Counted from the stretch's first letter, positions 44,032 through 56,262 are shown. The stretch is 64,000 nt of DNA from Bolinopsis microptera (GCF_026151205.1 NC_087079.1:13416945-13480944), one strand, 5' to 3'. Program-made: numbers and translations. The notes: generated by a model from the sequence alone, not told the origin.

Positions 44032-44180
44032 CAGTGCTGGCGCGTATTTTATGCAAATTTCTTAAAAATCTCAACATAACTATTTCTTATTTCTGTCATC
44101 TTTGACATCAAATTAGAATGTTTTGAACTAAAAATAAATCTGCTGAACGACTTCCGATGAGTCTTAATGCCTGAAAAACT
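44032..44180. mobile_element. hAT-like MITE, copy 4 (truncated, inverted)
   Basis: Starts with the CAGTGCTGG TIR and follows copy 3 until cctgaaaaact, where it is replaced by the centre of the fold-back element. The break removes the hairpins and the second TIR. Confidence 0.7.
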
Positions 44181-44184
44181 AATT

Positions 44185-44459
44185 CAATAAGTGATAACTA
44201 CCACCCGAAATACTAGGTATCGACCCGAACGCAACCTAAAGAGATTTTTACAGCATCTGATTGATGTACCTAATCAATCGAAACTTATTATACAATTCGT
44301 AAGCCGTGAATGAATGGGAAAAGCGAGCGACCGATTTCATTCTTGGTATCATTTTGCATTTGAGAACGGTCAATCAAATTAATATCATTTCCTTTTGTTT
44401 GGGAAAGAGAGACACTGGCAGCGGTCCACTCTACCCATGATTATGGGTTTTGGTCAAAT
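44185..44459. mobile_element. Fold-back element, half copy
   Basis: Carries the extended centre and right arm of copy 2, ending gggttttggtcaaat. The left arm is missing and truncated MITE copy 4 abuts instead. Confidence 0.7.
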
Positions 44460-44462
44460 GGT

Positions 44463-45119
44463 TGTAATACCGATTAAGACGAATCTTTTAGTACCAAATT
44501 TATAATAGTTAAACTTTAACTATTATAAATTTGGTACTTAAAGACACAAAATTTGTAAAAAAATGTGTACAATTTGTACAAAATTTATACAAGGGGGGAC
44601 CCTTGTGTTCGAGCTGGAAAATTATTTAAGACAATTTGTCTTTTAAAATCACTTATTTGGTACTAAAAGATTCGTCTTCTCAAGCTGATTACGATTCTGT
44701 AGAAATTATTTCAAAAAAACTGATACTTTTTGAGTTATGGGCATTTTAAGCCTTACATCTGCCATGTTTGGCCCTTTTTTACGATGAATTTTACTAAGTC
44801 GTTTAAGGCCACATTTTATACCTTAAAACTCAAAACTGAGAGAAATCCTGTCCCAAAAAGTTGGATATGATCATCAGCTACACTCAAAAGAATTTTTGAA
44901 GCGATATCTGATGACCTGGGCGAGTGGTAAAATGTACAACTTTCGTGGTAGGCAAAAATCCCAATTTTTCTTTTTTTCACCTTGTTCGGTCTGTAACTTG
45001 GTCATTTATTGTTCAATTATATAATCCTTTAGAGGGTTGTCTTGTACGGAGTGTAAGTAATGTTCAGTAAAAAATCAGCCTAAAAACTTTTAAAATGGCC
45101 GAACTATCGGTATTACAGT
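44463..45119. mobile_element. Candidate MITE with GTAATACCGAT inverted ends
   Basis: Left end GTAATACCGAT at 44,463 and right end ATCGGTATTAC ending near 45,119 are exact complements. Near the left end two nested inverted repeats occur: agtaccaaatttataatag paired with its complement (44,490-44,540), and aagacgaatcttttagtacc paired with 44,657-44,682. No transposase. Confidence 0.5.
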
Positions 45120-45269
45120 GACAGACTTCTCCAAATATTAAAAATTTTCGAAAAAGAGAAATATTTTTTTTCTCGATGAGGGACTATTTTTAGAAAATTT
45201 TGAACGTGTGCAATTTTATTTTTTTTGTCTATTTAACCATAATATAAAATAAAATCGATGTTCGGAGCA

Positions 45270-46036
45270 AAAATTCTTTTGAATTTTGTGGCATTGGGGT
45301 TAAGAGTGATTTGAGGTGTGTCAATGGTCAACTCGCTGAAAAATTCTTTTGAATCCTCATCGGATGATTTATTTATAGATTTATAAACGACACCAATTAT
45401 TGCTCCCTTTTGCTGAACTTTGATTTTCTGAAGCATATTTTGTGTATTATTTCAGGGGCGCGCTTGCCAGCACTAACTATTCTGGAAATATTTACCATTC
45501 GTTTGAGCCATACTGATAGAATCAAACTGGTTCATCAATATAAATATCATCAACCAGATGTGATAAATGATACAAGCAGCATAAAAAACGTTCATTACAA
45601 ACGATGTTTGCAATTTAACAGATTGACTGATCATACGATCAACTCAATTTTTTATTTGTAAATAAAAAATTGTTTGTTTTTTCGCACCTCTGGTCAGATA
45701 TAACGTAAATACGTTATATCTGACTAGACGAGAGGTGCGAAAAAAAAACATGGAGTATTTTATCTTCGATTGTCATGACTTCAACGACCAAATTCAATAA
45801 AAGGTGCAATTTTTCAAAGATATGTTTTGAAAGATATAATATTAAACGATATATTCGAAAGATATGATGTTACGATCTATATATAAATATTATATGAGCT
45901 GATGCATGCAGACAGTATATTTGTGAGTCACCGAAGGAATCAAACTATCGGTGGCATGCTTGTACACAATAAGTATCGTGCTGGTCGAACAGTGATAAAG
46001 AGAGAGAGAAACCACTGTCAGTCACATTCTTGAACC
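45270..46036. repeat. Tandem duplication copy 1, with Penelope scrap
   Basis: About 770 bp nearly identical to 46,488-47,273. It includes a hairpin centred near 45,714 (cgcacctct plus gtcagatataacgt arms). A Penelope-like fragment at 45,900-46,020 encodes the words ADSIFVSHRRNQTIGGML, matching residues 169-186 of the element at 12.4 kb. Confidence 0.75.
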
Positions 46037-46487
46037 AAAAAATGGACTACTATACTACTAGTGCTGCATAGGAGAGATTTGCTCTAACCAGAGCCCTCTT
46101 GCTTTACTTGCAGAAGCGCGCGACCACCGTACGCGTATATACACATGGCTATGTGAAGGAGGGATAACTAAATCTGCCATCAACCCAAAAGAAGCTGAGA
46201 AAGGTATTTTATCACCACACCAAAGCATGGGAAATCCAAATGATCATGTTAATATAAAAGTCTGCTCGTTTGTCTATGTTACTGAAGGAAGTTGGGACAA
46301 ACTCTAAAGAGGAACTAAACTGCGGACCCTGATACGGGACAGGGATATAGGGAGGGGGTTATCTGACGTAGATCGGACTTAGTTTCGACATATATATAAT
46401 AGTACAGTAGTAGTACTAGTAGTAGTAGTAGTAGTACTAGTAGTTGTTAAGTTCATCACTTGATCCCCTAATAAATTACTTAGACTA
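46037..46487. repeat. Spacer holding a dispersed repeat shared with the channel intron
   Basis: 46,279-46,400 (gaagttgggacaaactctaa, gaggaact, ggttatctg, gtagatcgga) is homologous to 52,434-52,545 inside an intron of the HCN-like gene. Both are followed by a GTA trinucleotide run. The family is unknown. Confidence 0.6.
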
Positions 46488-47404
46488 AAATTCTTTTGAA
46501 TTTTGTGGCATTGGGGAGACTCAAGAGTGATTTGAGGTGTGCCAATGGTCAACTCGCTGAAAAATTCTTTTGAATCTTCATCGGATGATCTATTTATAGA
46601 TTTATAAACGACACCAATTTTTGCTCCCTTTTGCTGAACTTTGATTTTCTGAAGCATATTTTGTGTATTATTTCAGGGGCGCGCTTGCCAGCACTAACTA
46701 TTCTGGAAATATTTACCATTCGTTTGAGCCATACTGATAGAATCAAACTGGCTCATCAATATCATCAACCAGATGTGATAAATGATACAAGCAGCATAAA
46801 AAACGTTCATTACAAACGATGTTTGCAATTTAACAGATTGACTGATCATATTGAATGTACATACGAACTCAATTTGTTATTTATAAATAACAAATTGTTT
46901 GTCTTTTTTCGCACCTCTCGTCAGATACAACGTAAATATGTTATATCTGACTAGACGAGAGGTGCGAAAAAAAACATAGGCCTGGAGTATTTTATCTTCG
47001 ATTGTCATGACTTCAACGACCAAATTCAATAAAAGGTGCAATTTTTCAAAGATATGTTTTGAAAGATATAATATTAAACGATATATTCGAAAGATATGAT
47101 TGATGATGTTACGATCTATATATAAATATTATATGAGCTGATGCGTGCAGACAGTATATTTGTGAGTCACCGAAGGAATCAAACTATCGGTGCCATGCTT
47201 GTACACTATAAGTATCGTGCTGGTCGAACAGTGATAAAGAGAGAGAAACCACTGTCAGTCAGATTCTTGAACCAGACTTCAGACCCTGCAGGCCAGGTAT
47301 GCCCGCTGTTCGGGAGGCTGACAAGTGACAACGCAGAGTGCCAATATGCCTGTGGAAAATTCTATGTTTGCCAACAAAATGTCCTGTCCACTCAAGTTGC
47401 GTAA
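46488..47404. repeat. Tandem duplication copy 2, with longer Penelope scrap
   Basis: The second copy of the 45.3-kb unit. Its Penelope fragment (47,141-47,404, plus strand) runs further and includes the Cys cluster (CQYACGKFYVCQQN) seen before the GIY-YIG domain in the 12.4-kb element, then stops. The Penelope scrap lies within the duplicated unit, so the duplication post-dates the insertion. Confidence 0.75.
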
Positions 47405-48298
47405 ATATGTGCCATTCCAGTGAATCTTAATTGATTATGATACATATAATCTACATGGTTGTATATCTGAAAAATAAAAATAAAACACACATTCGGGTAT
47501 CATTTAATTCTAAAGCAATCAAATTAGAAATCTGATTAATATTATATGTAGAAGGATATAATAATTAGGGACTGTTCACATAAAACCTCCTCCCCCTAGC
47601 ATAGGCGTAATCAGTAATATGTGCACGATCCTTTAGAATAACTGTCACGATGCTAGTGCTACTGTAATACTAATACTAATAGTGTGCGTGGTAGATTGTT
47701 AACAGTAATAAGGTTCTCATACGTCACAAATAATGTTGCAATAATTTACGTAACAAGTTAAAACTCTTTCTGATGTAAAATAGTCAGGCAAGATTCCAAA
47801 AGTTTGTTATTGCAGTAAGCTCAGCCGAAAGTAAGTATTTATTTGTAGGTTTATAACCTACCTAGACGCGCACCGAGTTGGACTCGTCGACGGTATTGAC
47901 AAATATATTACGAGCATCACCCGTTAAGTATTTATCACAAAATAAATAATTCAACGTGTGTAACTTATTTAAACCTTTTAATGCACTCCCATAGTTAACA
48001 GAAATACGAATTTTCTATCAAGAAACGTCTCATTAATAATTAAGCCATCTTCAAGACATTCTGCGGTTCATAAATTTGCCGGGTCAAGCATTATTGTGCT
48101 CATTTCCATTGAAAAATGTTAGGATAACGGATTTTATGCGTTCGTCACGTGTTAGTCTTTTCGTTGTGGAAAGACCTTTCTTGGTCGATTGATGTTTTGA
48201 TCCGATCGTCATGGATCGATACTGATACTGAAATAAATCGAGTTTTATTTTAAATCACACGAAGTTTAACACTTATACAAGGACAATACAACTTCAAT
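47405..48298. other. No gene; dispersed repeat and channel 3' flank
   Basis: Holds the third copy of the ~90-bp dispersed repeat at 47,843-47,930 (gtaggtttataacctaccta, cgagttggactcgtcgacgg, catcacccgttaag). A minus-strand AATAAA at 48,244-48,249, 50 bp beyond the channel stop, is the likely polyadenylation signal. Confidence 0.5.
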
Positions 48299-51200
48299 TT
48301 ATTTAGCGTAACCAAAATGACCCCAAATTGGAAGAATTGAATAATATTTACCGTGAATTGCAGGGTCGTGGTGTTCGTTAAGATGGTCAATAGGTGTTTG
48401 TGAAGAAGGAGGTTTCTCACCCTTCTTTCTTGGATCAACTCTGGGGATATAATTTATCAAGGTCCAGACTCTAGTTAATTCTACATTTTATAATAATATA
48501 AATAGCTTAATGCAATATTCATGTGATATTGAAAAGGCTAAACTTAAGGTTAAGTACTAACTGAACTACTAACTTTCTGAACACGCTGTGTTTTATACTG
48601 TTACTGCAGCGGAATTCCTCCATATGTGCTGGGTCCATTTTTTTCTGGCTGGCAAGTTCCAATATATCCTCGCTAGACCTTGCTGCTATGCGGTCACTTC
48701 TGAAGTGTTAATTTCTATTAAATTAAAATACGGTTTGAATCAAAAGTCAGCAAACAACAAAAGATATGTTTGACTTTTCTTCAATTCTTTAATCAAGCTC
48801 AATGCTGATAGAAATATCAATAAATTGTCGCTGTAACTACTTTATAGGTTTATGAAGTTGCTCCAACTTTACAACTTACCCAGCGGAATCGAAATCATTC
48901 TTTAAAAATGGAGCGTGTTTTTCAGGATCGATTCCTTGTAGGACGATCCGGGAGTGACAAACCAGCAACATTTGGTTCTTGAACAAGGGGTATCTTTCCA
49001 TCAGCGAGTAGAACATATACTTCGGTATCATTAGGAAATCGCAAGCTGTTTCCGCGTACACAACCATATCGGCCTTTTTCTTGAGCAGCATCGGTGTTTC
49101 TGAATTTTAAGAATGGATCAACTTGATACAAGTTTAATTCTTTAAAGTTATAAACTTGTTATAACTTATTGGAACGGAATCAATGCATCTAGGGAAAGAA
49201 AAGGAAGTTATATCTTTTGTTAACTGACCACCAAAAAAACCGAAACTTCTGACAATGATCTCGTCTTCAAGAGTATTCCCTGGAGTTGTGAACTCGATAC
49301 TGACCGTTCCTTTCTTGATAACGAACAGATTCTCAATGATATCTTCTGATCGGATGATTATGTCGCCAGTCATGTAAACCGACCCTCTGGTTGGTTTTTT
49401 AATTTAATTATATACAGGGTGGCCCAGAAAACACTACCCATCCTTATCTCTTTAAATTGTTACAGGTCGCTGAGATCTTGCTAATTATTTTAAAAACAAA
49501 AAGTGGCATAACGTATGTTCTGATAAAGATTTTTGCTTCTAAATTTCACAGAATGTTGATAACAAGTAGCTAAACCTTTGTGGCAAGTTTTGTGTGAGTG
49601 CGAGCTTCACTGAGCTTATTCGACCAATTTAGCCCCTGAGCGAGCTAGCTTGAATTTCTCACCCAGAACTGTTTACATTGGTTAATAGAAACCACAAAAA
49701 AAAATCCTGGGTAAAAAAATTTAAAAAACAGCGATTTATTCACGTTTTACCAATTCTATTCACCATGATCCATCGCACATTCCATGCTCACAGTGTACAT
49801 CCCATATTTTAACTGATAAGGACTATCACAGTCCTTATCAGGAATGTGCGATGGATCATTGTGAATAGAATTGGTAAAACATAAATGAATCGCTGGTTTT
49901 TTAATTTTTTTTACCCAGGATTTTTTTTGTGGTTCCTATTAACCCATGTAAACAGTTCTGGGTGAGAAATTAAAGCTAGCACGCTCAGGAGCTAACTTTG
50001 TCAGACAAGCTCAGACTCACACAAAACTTGGCACGAAGTTGTGTCTAACTATGATTGACATTCTCTAAAAATTTGAAGCAAAAATATTAACCAGAACGTA
50101 AGTTATGGCGCTTTTCCATTCTGAAATAAAATAATTAGCAAGATCTCAGCGACCTGTAAAAATTTTAAGAGATAAGGATGGATAGTGTTTTCTGGGCCAC
50201 CCTGATTAAATATAATTTATAATTAATTATATATATGAGTATCTTTGAGAACAACTTTGTTTAACTATGATTTATGTCAACCTAAGTCGAAAGAAACTTT
50301 TTATTTACAAATTAAATGTTTGACTCACATGGTACTTAGAATAAACTGCTCCATAAAACCATCACAAGCTGACCGCAGAAAGAAAACATTCTCAATCATG
50401 TCATTATATTTTGATTTTATGACGTCCTGAAAGAATTTAATCAGCAATTTTCACTCTTTTTTGCCAATTCTTCAGCTTTTAGTACAACGAAGAAGAAATT
50501 AGGCCCATGTAACATGTAAACAACTCTGATCCTATTTATATTGATAGTTGGTCATATCAAAATGCAAATCAATGAATTTTACCATAATCCAGATATTTTA
50601 TTCTTACTATTTTCAATGCTAACGGTAGTTCTTTGATTAAACTATCATCATCGTGGATGGTTCCTCCGTATTTGTGATGGAAGTATTCGTGCATCCTCTG
50701 ATGAAGCTCTGGACTCATGTTGAACCTTCTGGTAAGCTCATCGATATCCTTTAACTGTGGAGAAAAGAGCAGTTATTTGGAATGTAACTAGAAGCTAGTT
50801 ACAGCATACAATTGAATATTGATCAGTTGAAATTTGAAACGAATGGAAACACGAAGCAAGTAGAAACAATAGTCATGCATGAAAGTAGACTAATTTCTGC
50901 CACAGTGAATGTTGAAATATTATGCTTTCATTTATAAAATGTTTGCGCGGCTTCCACAAATGCAATTTTCAAAGTGCGACGAACCGCGCACAACAAACAA
51001 AGGTGGTTTCAAATTTCACGTTAACAGGTTATTTGCAATTCAAGAGTTAAAATATCAAATTACATCCCGGTTTAAATTCAAATGATTATCTCCCGCATTT
51101 TATCTTAAAAACTCACCTTCTCCGTGTAACGAATATCTCCCATTCGAAACATTGATATAGTTTTCGTCATCTGCGATACTATCATCATGTAAAAGAAAGC

Positions 51201-53373
51201 ACCGATTAACATGGATGGAATTATCATTATAACCTGAAAAGGGACATAACCTTAATTACCAGATGTTAATTTAAATAGTATTTTAAAACAAAAAATCAAC
51301 AAGAATTATCAGTGCAGCACTGAGCAGTTATGTGTCTTACTTTTGGAGCAAAAAGCAAAGCAGCGCATGTATCTAGGTAAGCACTTTAAACTTTTAAAGG
51401 GATCTAATAATGAAGACCAAACCTCGACGGTGTCTCTCGGCGCTTCATGGCCGTAACCAATCGTTATCATATGAGACAAAGATCTAAAAATAGCCCATAT
51501 GTACTGCTCTGTCCACGCCTTGTCATCAATTTTTAGTCTGACCACCCAGGATTCCGCCGGAAAGTCCCTCACGTACACCACGAAGAACTGTGTACAAGCA
51601 CTCCAGTGCGCAATCATGAAAAAGAAGCAGAGCAGTTGCAATATCTTGATGACCAATGGACTCAGTTCGAATATCTGAAATATGAATGCAAATAATTGCC
51701 AACATTCTGAGTTTTAGTCAGGTTACATCCAGTGCAGGTGCTGGTTCGGTTTTATTCCTTGTCTGTCAACTTTTGAATTATCACAGAATTAATCATAAAC
51801 ACTAAACTGGGAAAGTTGCAGATTTGTGAATCTTTTTTTCGTTTTTCGCTCTTTGCTTAAACGATAAAACTTCATTTCTAATAGTCACCTACCTGAACCC
51901 AACGTTTCAAAATAAAATGAAGCCGTCCTAATCTTAGTACCCTGATCAGAGAAAACATTTTCAGGACTTTCGCTGCTAAGAAAGCTTTAGAGGCCCCCAA
52001 TGCTATCCCAATTTCCTGTAAACATCATGAAGTGATCTTTTGATGATTGAAACTAGACGTTCTGTTAAATCAAGGAATGAATCATGATCAGTTCGATGAA
52101 TAATACCCGAATAATCTATGATCATAGCAATTTCAGATAAGCCTGTTGCTTTATAAACGTTTCAAATACCGATAGTAGAACAAACTCACAGTATTATTCG
52201 TCCCGCTGCCGTTTGCGTTACCCGCTAACTCACTCCCAATGACATCGAAGGGTATTGAGGACAAAAGGTCAGGAACGAACCAAGTCTTCAAATATCTTAG
52301 CTGTATTTCTTTTCTGTTTAAATTTATCTGAAGTTGTGAATAATTAAATCATACCTAATTGCAAACTAAGTAATTCGAATTAGTTGTAGTGATGTAATTT
52401 CAAATTAAAAGTTTATAAATGCTATGAATCGCGACGGAAGTTGGGACAAACTCTAAAGAGGAACTTGGAACCCTGATGCAGGACTGGTATATATGAAAGG
52501 GTTATCTGGGGTAGATCGGATTTTGTTCCGACCTAGTACCAGTAATAGCAGTAGTAGTGAATCAGTAGTGATATGAGCTATTTTTTCGTAAGTTCGTAGA
52601 TCAGTCCTTACCAGAGGAGGGTTTTGTTTTTGTTCGATTGTCCCGGTAAAGAAGCTTGCGACTACGTCACACAAGAATATAAGATCCAAAACTATGACTA
52701 TAGGGTACCACGTTTTTCTTTCTTCCTCACGCGATTTGTCATCAAATATCTTGAAAAATGAGAGCTTCAATGGGAGGACTACCATCATTATCATTATCGC
52801 CGCCAGGAGGACCGTATCCCAGATAAGCCTGAAATATTTAGCATGCCTAAACGAACGTAAATCATAATTACTCTATTCGATATTCAATTAATAATATATG
52901 TGATCAAATAGAACACAGCGAATTGCAGACAAGGTAATACAACCATGAAAACACGTAGTAGAATCATACCTAAAGCTGGATAGAGGGTGTATGATAAATA
53001 TCTTATCTTCGTTAATTATCTTATCTTGCCGTTGTCTATCCTCTAACACTCCGACCACGCCGTTGTAGAATGTTTTTACCTTCTTGTTGGTGATGTCAGC
53101 CTCAAATAGTGCTAGGATCTTACTCTTACCTAACTCCTCTTCAGCAACCTTCTCCCCCATCAACCTGCAAAAGGAACGTCAAATTCCATTAATTCTAATC
53201 CAAACAGACTTAGATTATTCCAATTCTAATCTTAGATTATGACTGATGAGAAAAAAACAAACAAACTTAAAACTTTACCCTAATCCGGAGGAGGTTCTAT
53301 GGATTGATTCAGAACTAGCTATACCCAGGGCTTTTTTAATCATTTGAGCTTGTTTGGGCTCTGGCACGCTCAT
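48299..53373 (-). CDS. HCN-like hyperpolarisation-activated cation channel, 12 exons
   Basis: Exons (minus): 53373-53279, 53164-52970, 52828-52612, 52327-52190, 52015-51893, 51674-51423, 51233-51117, 50754-50608, 50426-50329, 49386-49229, 49099-48880, 48440-48299. All introns are GT-AG with agreeing phases; the sum is 1902 nt (633 residues). The start is uncertain, since the frame is open further upstream. Order: HCN N-domain end (IIHPLSSFR), S1-S2 (WDTVLL to FLCDVVASFFTG), S3 (YLKTWFVPDLLSSIPFD), S4 with a Lys/Arg ladder (KVLKMFSLIRVLRLGRLHF), S5 (MIAHWSACTQFF), pore SLSHMITIGYGHEAP, S6, C-linker and a cyclic-nucleotide-binding fold containing FGE. Pore and S5 place it with HCN rather than CNG channels. 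By family it is a plasma-membrane tetramer passing Na+/K+ on hyperpolarisation. The filter has Thr for the usual Cys, and the cAMP-phosphate Arg-Thr pair is replaced. Confidence 0.9.
49415..50204. mobile_element. Mariner-type MITE (palindromic) in an HCN-gene intron
   Basis: A 790-bp element with CAGGGTGGCCCAGAAAACAC at the left and its near-complement at the right. TA flanks the left end, while the right flank reads AT. Nearly the whole element folds back on itself around 49,810-49,838, and one arm has a short extra segment. It lies in intron 9, ending 28 bp before the exon at 49386. No coding. Confidence 0.85.
52434..52545. repeat. Dispersed repeat in HCN-gene intron
   Basis: Same orientation and word order as 46,279-46,400 (gaagttgggacaaactctaa to gtagatcgga), followed by a degenerate GTA run. 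It lies between the S1-S2 and S3 exons. Confidence 0.6.
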
Positions 53374-54502
53374 AGACCGGCTACGACACTTGTGGTACGC
53401 CGCAAAAGATGAGTGACGGTCCTTTCTTTCTTTTTTTTCTGGGAGATAAGGGAACGGGTTTTATTGTGGAGCATGACACAATACTGAAAATACTAAGGGT
53501 TCTATATTGTCACATGTTTCATAACTTTTTTATAGTGCCAGTCAATGTTTACACAGAAAAAAAGGAGCTGAGGGACAAACCTCAGCACATATACTTGTGC
53601 TTATTTCTCACTCACTGAGTGCCCTATTGATACAATTATTTCTGGTATGACTTACAACTATCACTCATTCGAGGAAAATATCAAATCAAATAATAATGAT
53701 CATATGCTAATTTTTCAGATTTTAGATCTAAAGAAAGCGTGTAGGAATAGAGCGTATATATATATGTAAAAATTTGTTGTAGACTTATGATTTGAGAAAT
53801 GTGTAAACCCTGCAGCAGCTGGTAGCTGTGTTGAAGTGTAAAAACCTGTTCCACTGCTACTAATGTACGGAACTACAGAGTGTACTCTAAAAAGCAGCAT
53901 TATTCCCCGTTTAGTGTGCTAGTTGAAGTTTTTCCGTTGCTTCTGGTCTGTGATAATTTGTACTTTTATATTGTAATTAAAACATCTAGAATTCATCATT
54001 TGGTAATGGCTGGTTAATTTTCTTATTAATTTTTTGATAATCGTTTTGTAATTCACTTGAGGAGTGTCTGAGTATTTTACCATATTTAGTAAGTTTCTTT
54101 TAATAGAGCTTACGTTAACAAAATCATGCGCGTTCTTGTTGTTCATATACGCTTCATTACAAATATTAGAATGTAGTTTAATGCATATCAGCTGCATAAT
54201 ATGTTCTAAAGTTCTAACATCCACAGGGGCACGCCCCTGAACGTCCATTAACTTCACTACCAAATGTTACCTCTCTCCAAGTGCTAACAAAATAACTTAA
54301 TAAAGTGCATGATAGCATGGCACAGCAACATGGCCTGGTACAAATAACGAATTGAAACAGCCCATTGGCTATTACACGGGGCCAGTGCATGATGCCAGAT
54401 GTTTCATTAACTACTAGTAGTAGGGGGCGTGGGACAACGACCTGGACTGGTACTTTGTGGTTCCTGGACTGGTATTTTGTGGTCCCTGCCCTGCCTGCCT
54501 GC
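53374..54502. other. Spacer between channel and RTE-like element; MITE scrap
   Basis: 53,590-53,690 (tcactcactgagtgccc, then tttctggtatgacttac) is homologous to the left part of the MITE at 58,929. A minus-strand ORF of 114 codons (53919-54263) has mixed composition and could be a remnant gene, but I recognise no domain. The rest shows nothing. Confidence 0.35.
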
Positions 54503-56262
54503 CTAGGTCGATCCAGATGAAATCTGGAACGAGTTTCGTGTCAACGCTTCTCTCCATTTATCCCTATCACACATGAGTAAACGCAGCTGGTCAGGTTCCA
54601 TTCCAGTGTCTTCAAGTAGGACGTCCGGGAAGGTCTTATGTGGTCGTCCTCGATAACGCTGGCCATAGGATGGTTGCCAGAAAAGGAGTTGTTGAGCAGG
54701 TTGGTCCTGTAGACGGTAGACATGTCCTGCAAAACGAAGTCTTCGTGTCTTTATAGTATCTGTCACCGATGGAATCTTTCCGTAAAGAACGGAGTTAGGT
54801 GTATGTGATTTCCATGAGATACCAAAGACCCTTCGTAGCATTCTAGTATAAACACCGTCTAGTGCTCTGATATCAGCCTTTTTAAGAGTCCAGGTTTCTG
54901 CACCATACAGCAGAACAGGTTCTACTGCAGTTCGAAAAATCTTAGTCTTGATCTTCCTGGACATATTAGATTTCCAAAAAGCATCTAGACTCTGTAAAGC
55001 TTTCCATGCGAGGCCTTTCCTGACATTGATGTCTCTGCTTGTTGAGGCTATAAAGGATCCCAGGTACTTAAAGTCATGAACTTCTTCTAAAGGGTTGCCG
55101 TTAATAAAGACTCTATCGTCTGAGTTGACAGGTCGCGGGATGTTATAGGACATGTATTTGGTCTTTCCGATGTTAATAAGGAGACCATAACGGGCTGCTA
55201 TGTCAGAAATGCTTTGGCAAAGGCGGCCATTTTCGCTGAAGCTGTCAGTAATTGTTGCTAGGTCATCGGCGAAGTCCAAATCAGCAATGTAGTTACTTCC
55301 AACTTTAAACCCATCACGTGGCCCTATTGCTAGTCTTAGTATGAAATCCAGGACGATGATAAAAATGAGAGGTGCAAGAACATCGCCCTGGAGAATTCCG
55401 AGGTTGGTAAGGAATTCTAAGGTTATACCTTCAGGGGTCATGATTTTAGCCTTGGTGTTGATGTAGAGTGACATAATGGCTTTTATGATTTTTCTAGGAA
55501 AGCCGTAGGAAGCCAGGATGTCGGGAAGATGCGATCTGAAGATGCAGTCAAAGGCCTTTGAGAAGTCAATAAAGGAGATGACACAAGGAAGCTGGAAGTT
55601 CACAACCTCTTCGATGATACGTCTAAGAGCCAGAATCTGTTCACGAGTCCCTCTTCCAGGCCGGAAACCATTCTGGTTGTATCGGAGGCGAGGTTCTATG
55701 TGGCTCCTGATTCGGTTTAGAAGCAGCCTGTTGTAGATTTTCGTGGCAACAGGGAGGATGGAGATGCCTCTGCTATTTTCAGGACAGAACTTCTTAGCTC
55801 CTTTGGGTATAGGAAGAATGGCAGTGACAAGAAGCTCTTCCGGGGCTTTACCAGTAGCTAGCATGTTGTTGAACAGAGATAGTAAAGTAGTGTCCAAGTC
55901 AACACACTTGTACAGCAGAGAAGGAATTCCGTCATGACCGTACGTATCCTTTGTCTGCTTGAGAGCTGTAGATAGTTCATCTGCTGAGAACGGTGACGTT
56001 TCAATTGGGAGTTCTGGCTTTTGGACTTCAAAGCTACCCATTCTGATGTTGTCAGCAGGATTGTAAAGCAGTTTGCTGTAGTGGTCAGTCCACGCCTTTG
56101 CTCGATCTGCCTTGTTTCTATATCCAGGTAATGGAGACATAGATTTAGGCTTCCGATTGGTAAGGTCGTTAATAAGCTTCCACGCAATACCAGAGCTGTT
56201 TGATTTCGTCTGCCATGCTGCATACCCTGGGTGGTTTGCGGGTTGCGGAGTTTTGTGGTACC
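54503..56262 (-). pseudogene. RTE-like non-LTR reverse transcriptase, 5'-truncated
   Basis: An unbroken frame (545 codons from the first Met, open about 40 codons further upstream). Reverse transcriptase motifs in order, numbered from the Met: NQNGFRPGR (155-163), motif A ISFIDFSKAFD (188-198), GILQGDVLAP (248-257), motif C FADD (290-293), and thumb FKYLGSF. The C-terminal RRLRFAGHVYRLQ, RGRPHKTF and DRDKWREA resemble RTE/BovB-type ends. The apurinic endonuclease is missing, so the copy cannot be autonomous even though the catalytic Asp residues remain. A cagg-rich run lies just after the stop (54,484-54,505). The lack of stops points to a recent insertion. Confidence 0.85.

Noticed and set aside
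45330-45420. Hammerhead ribozyme next to Penelope scraps (ccgatgag on the minus strand)
   Set aside because: The core CTGATGA has a mismatch, and the GAAA box and stem III cannot be placed.
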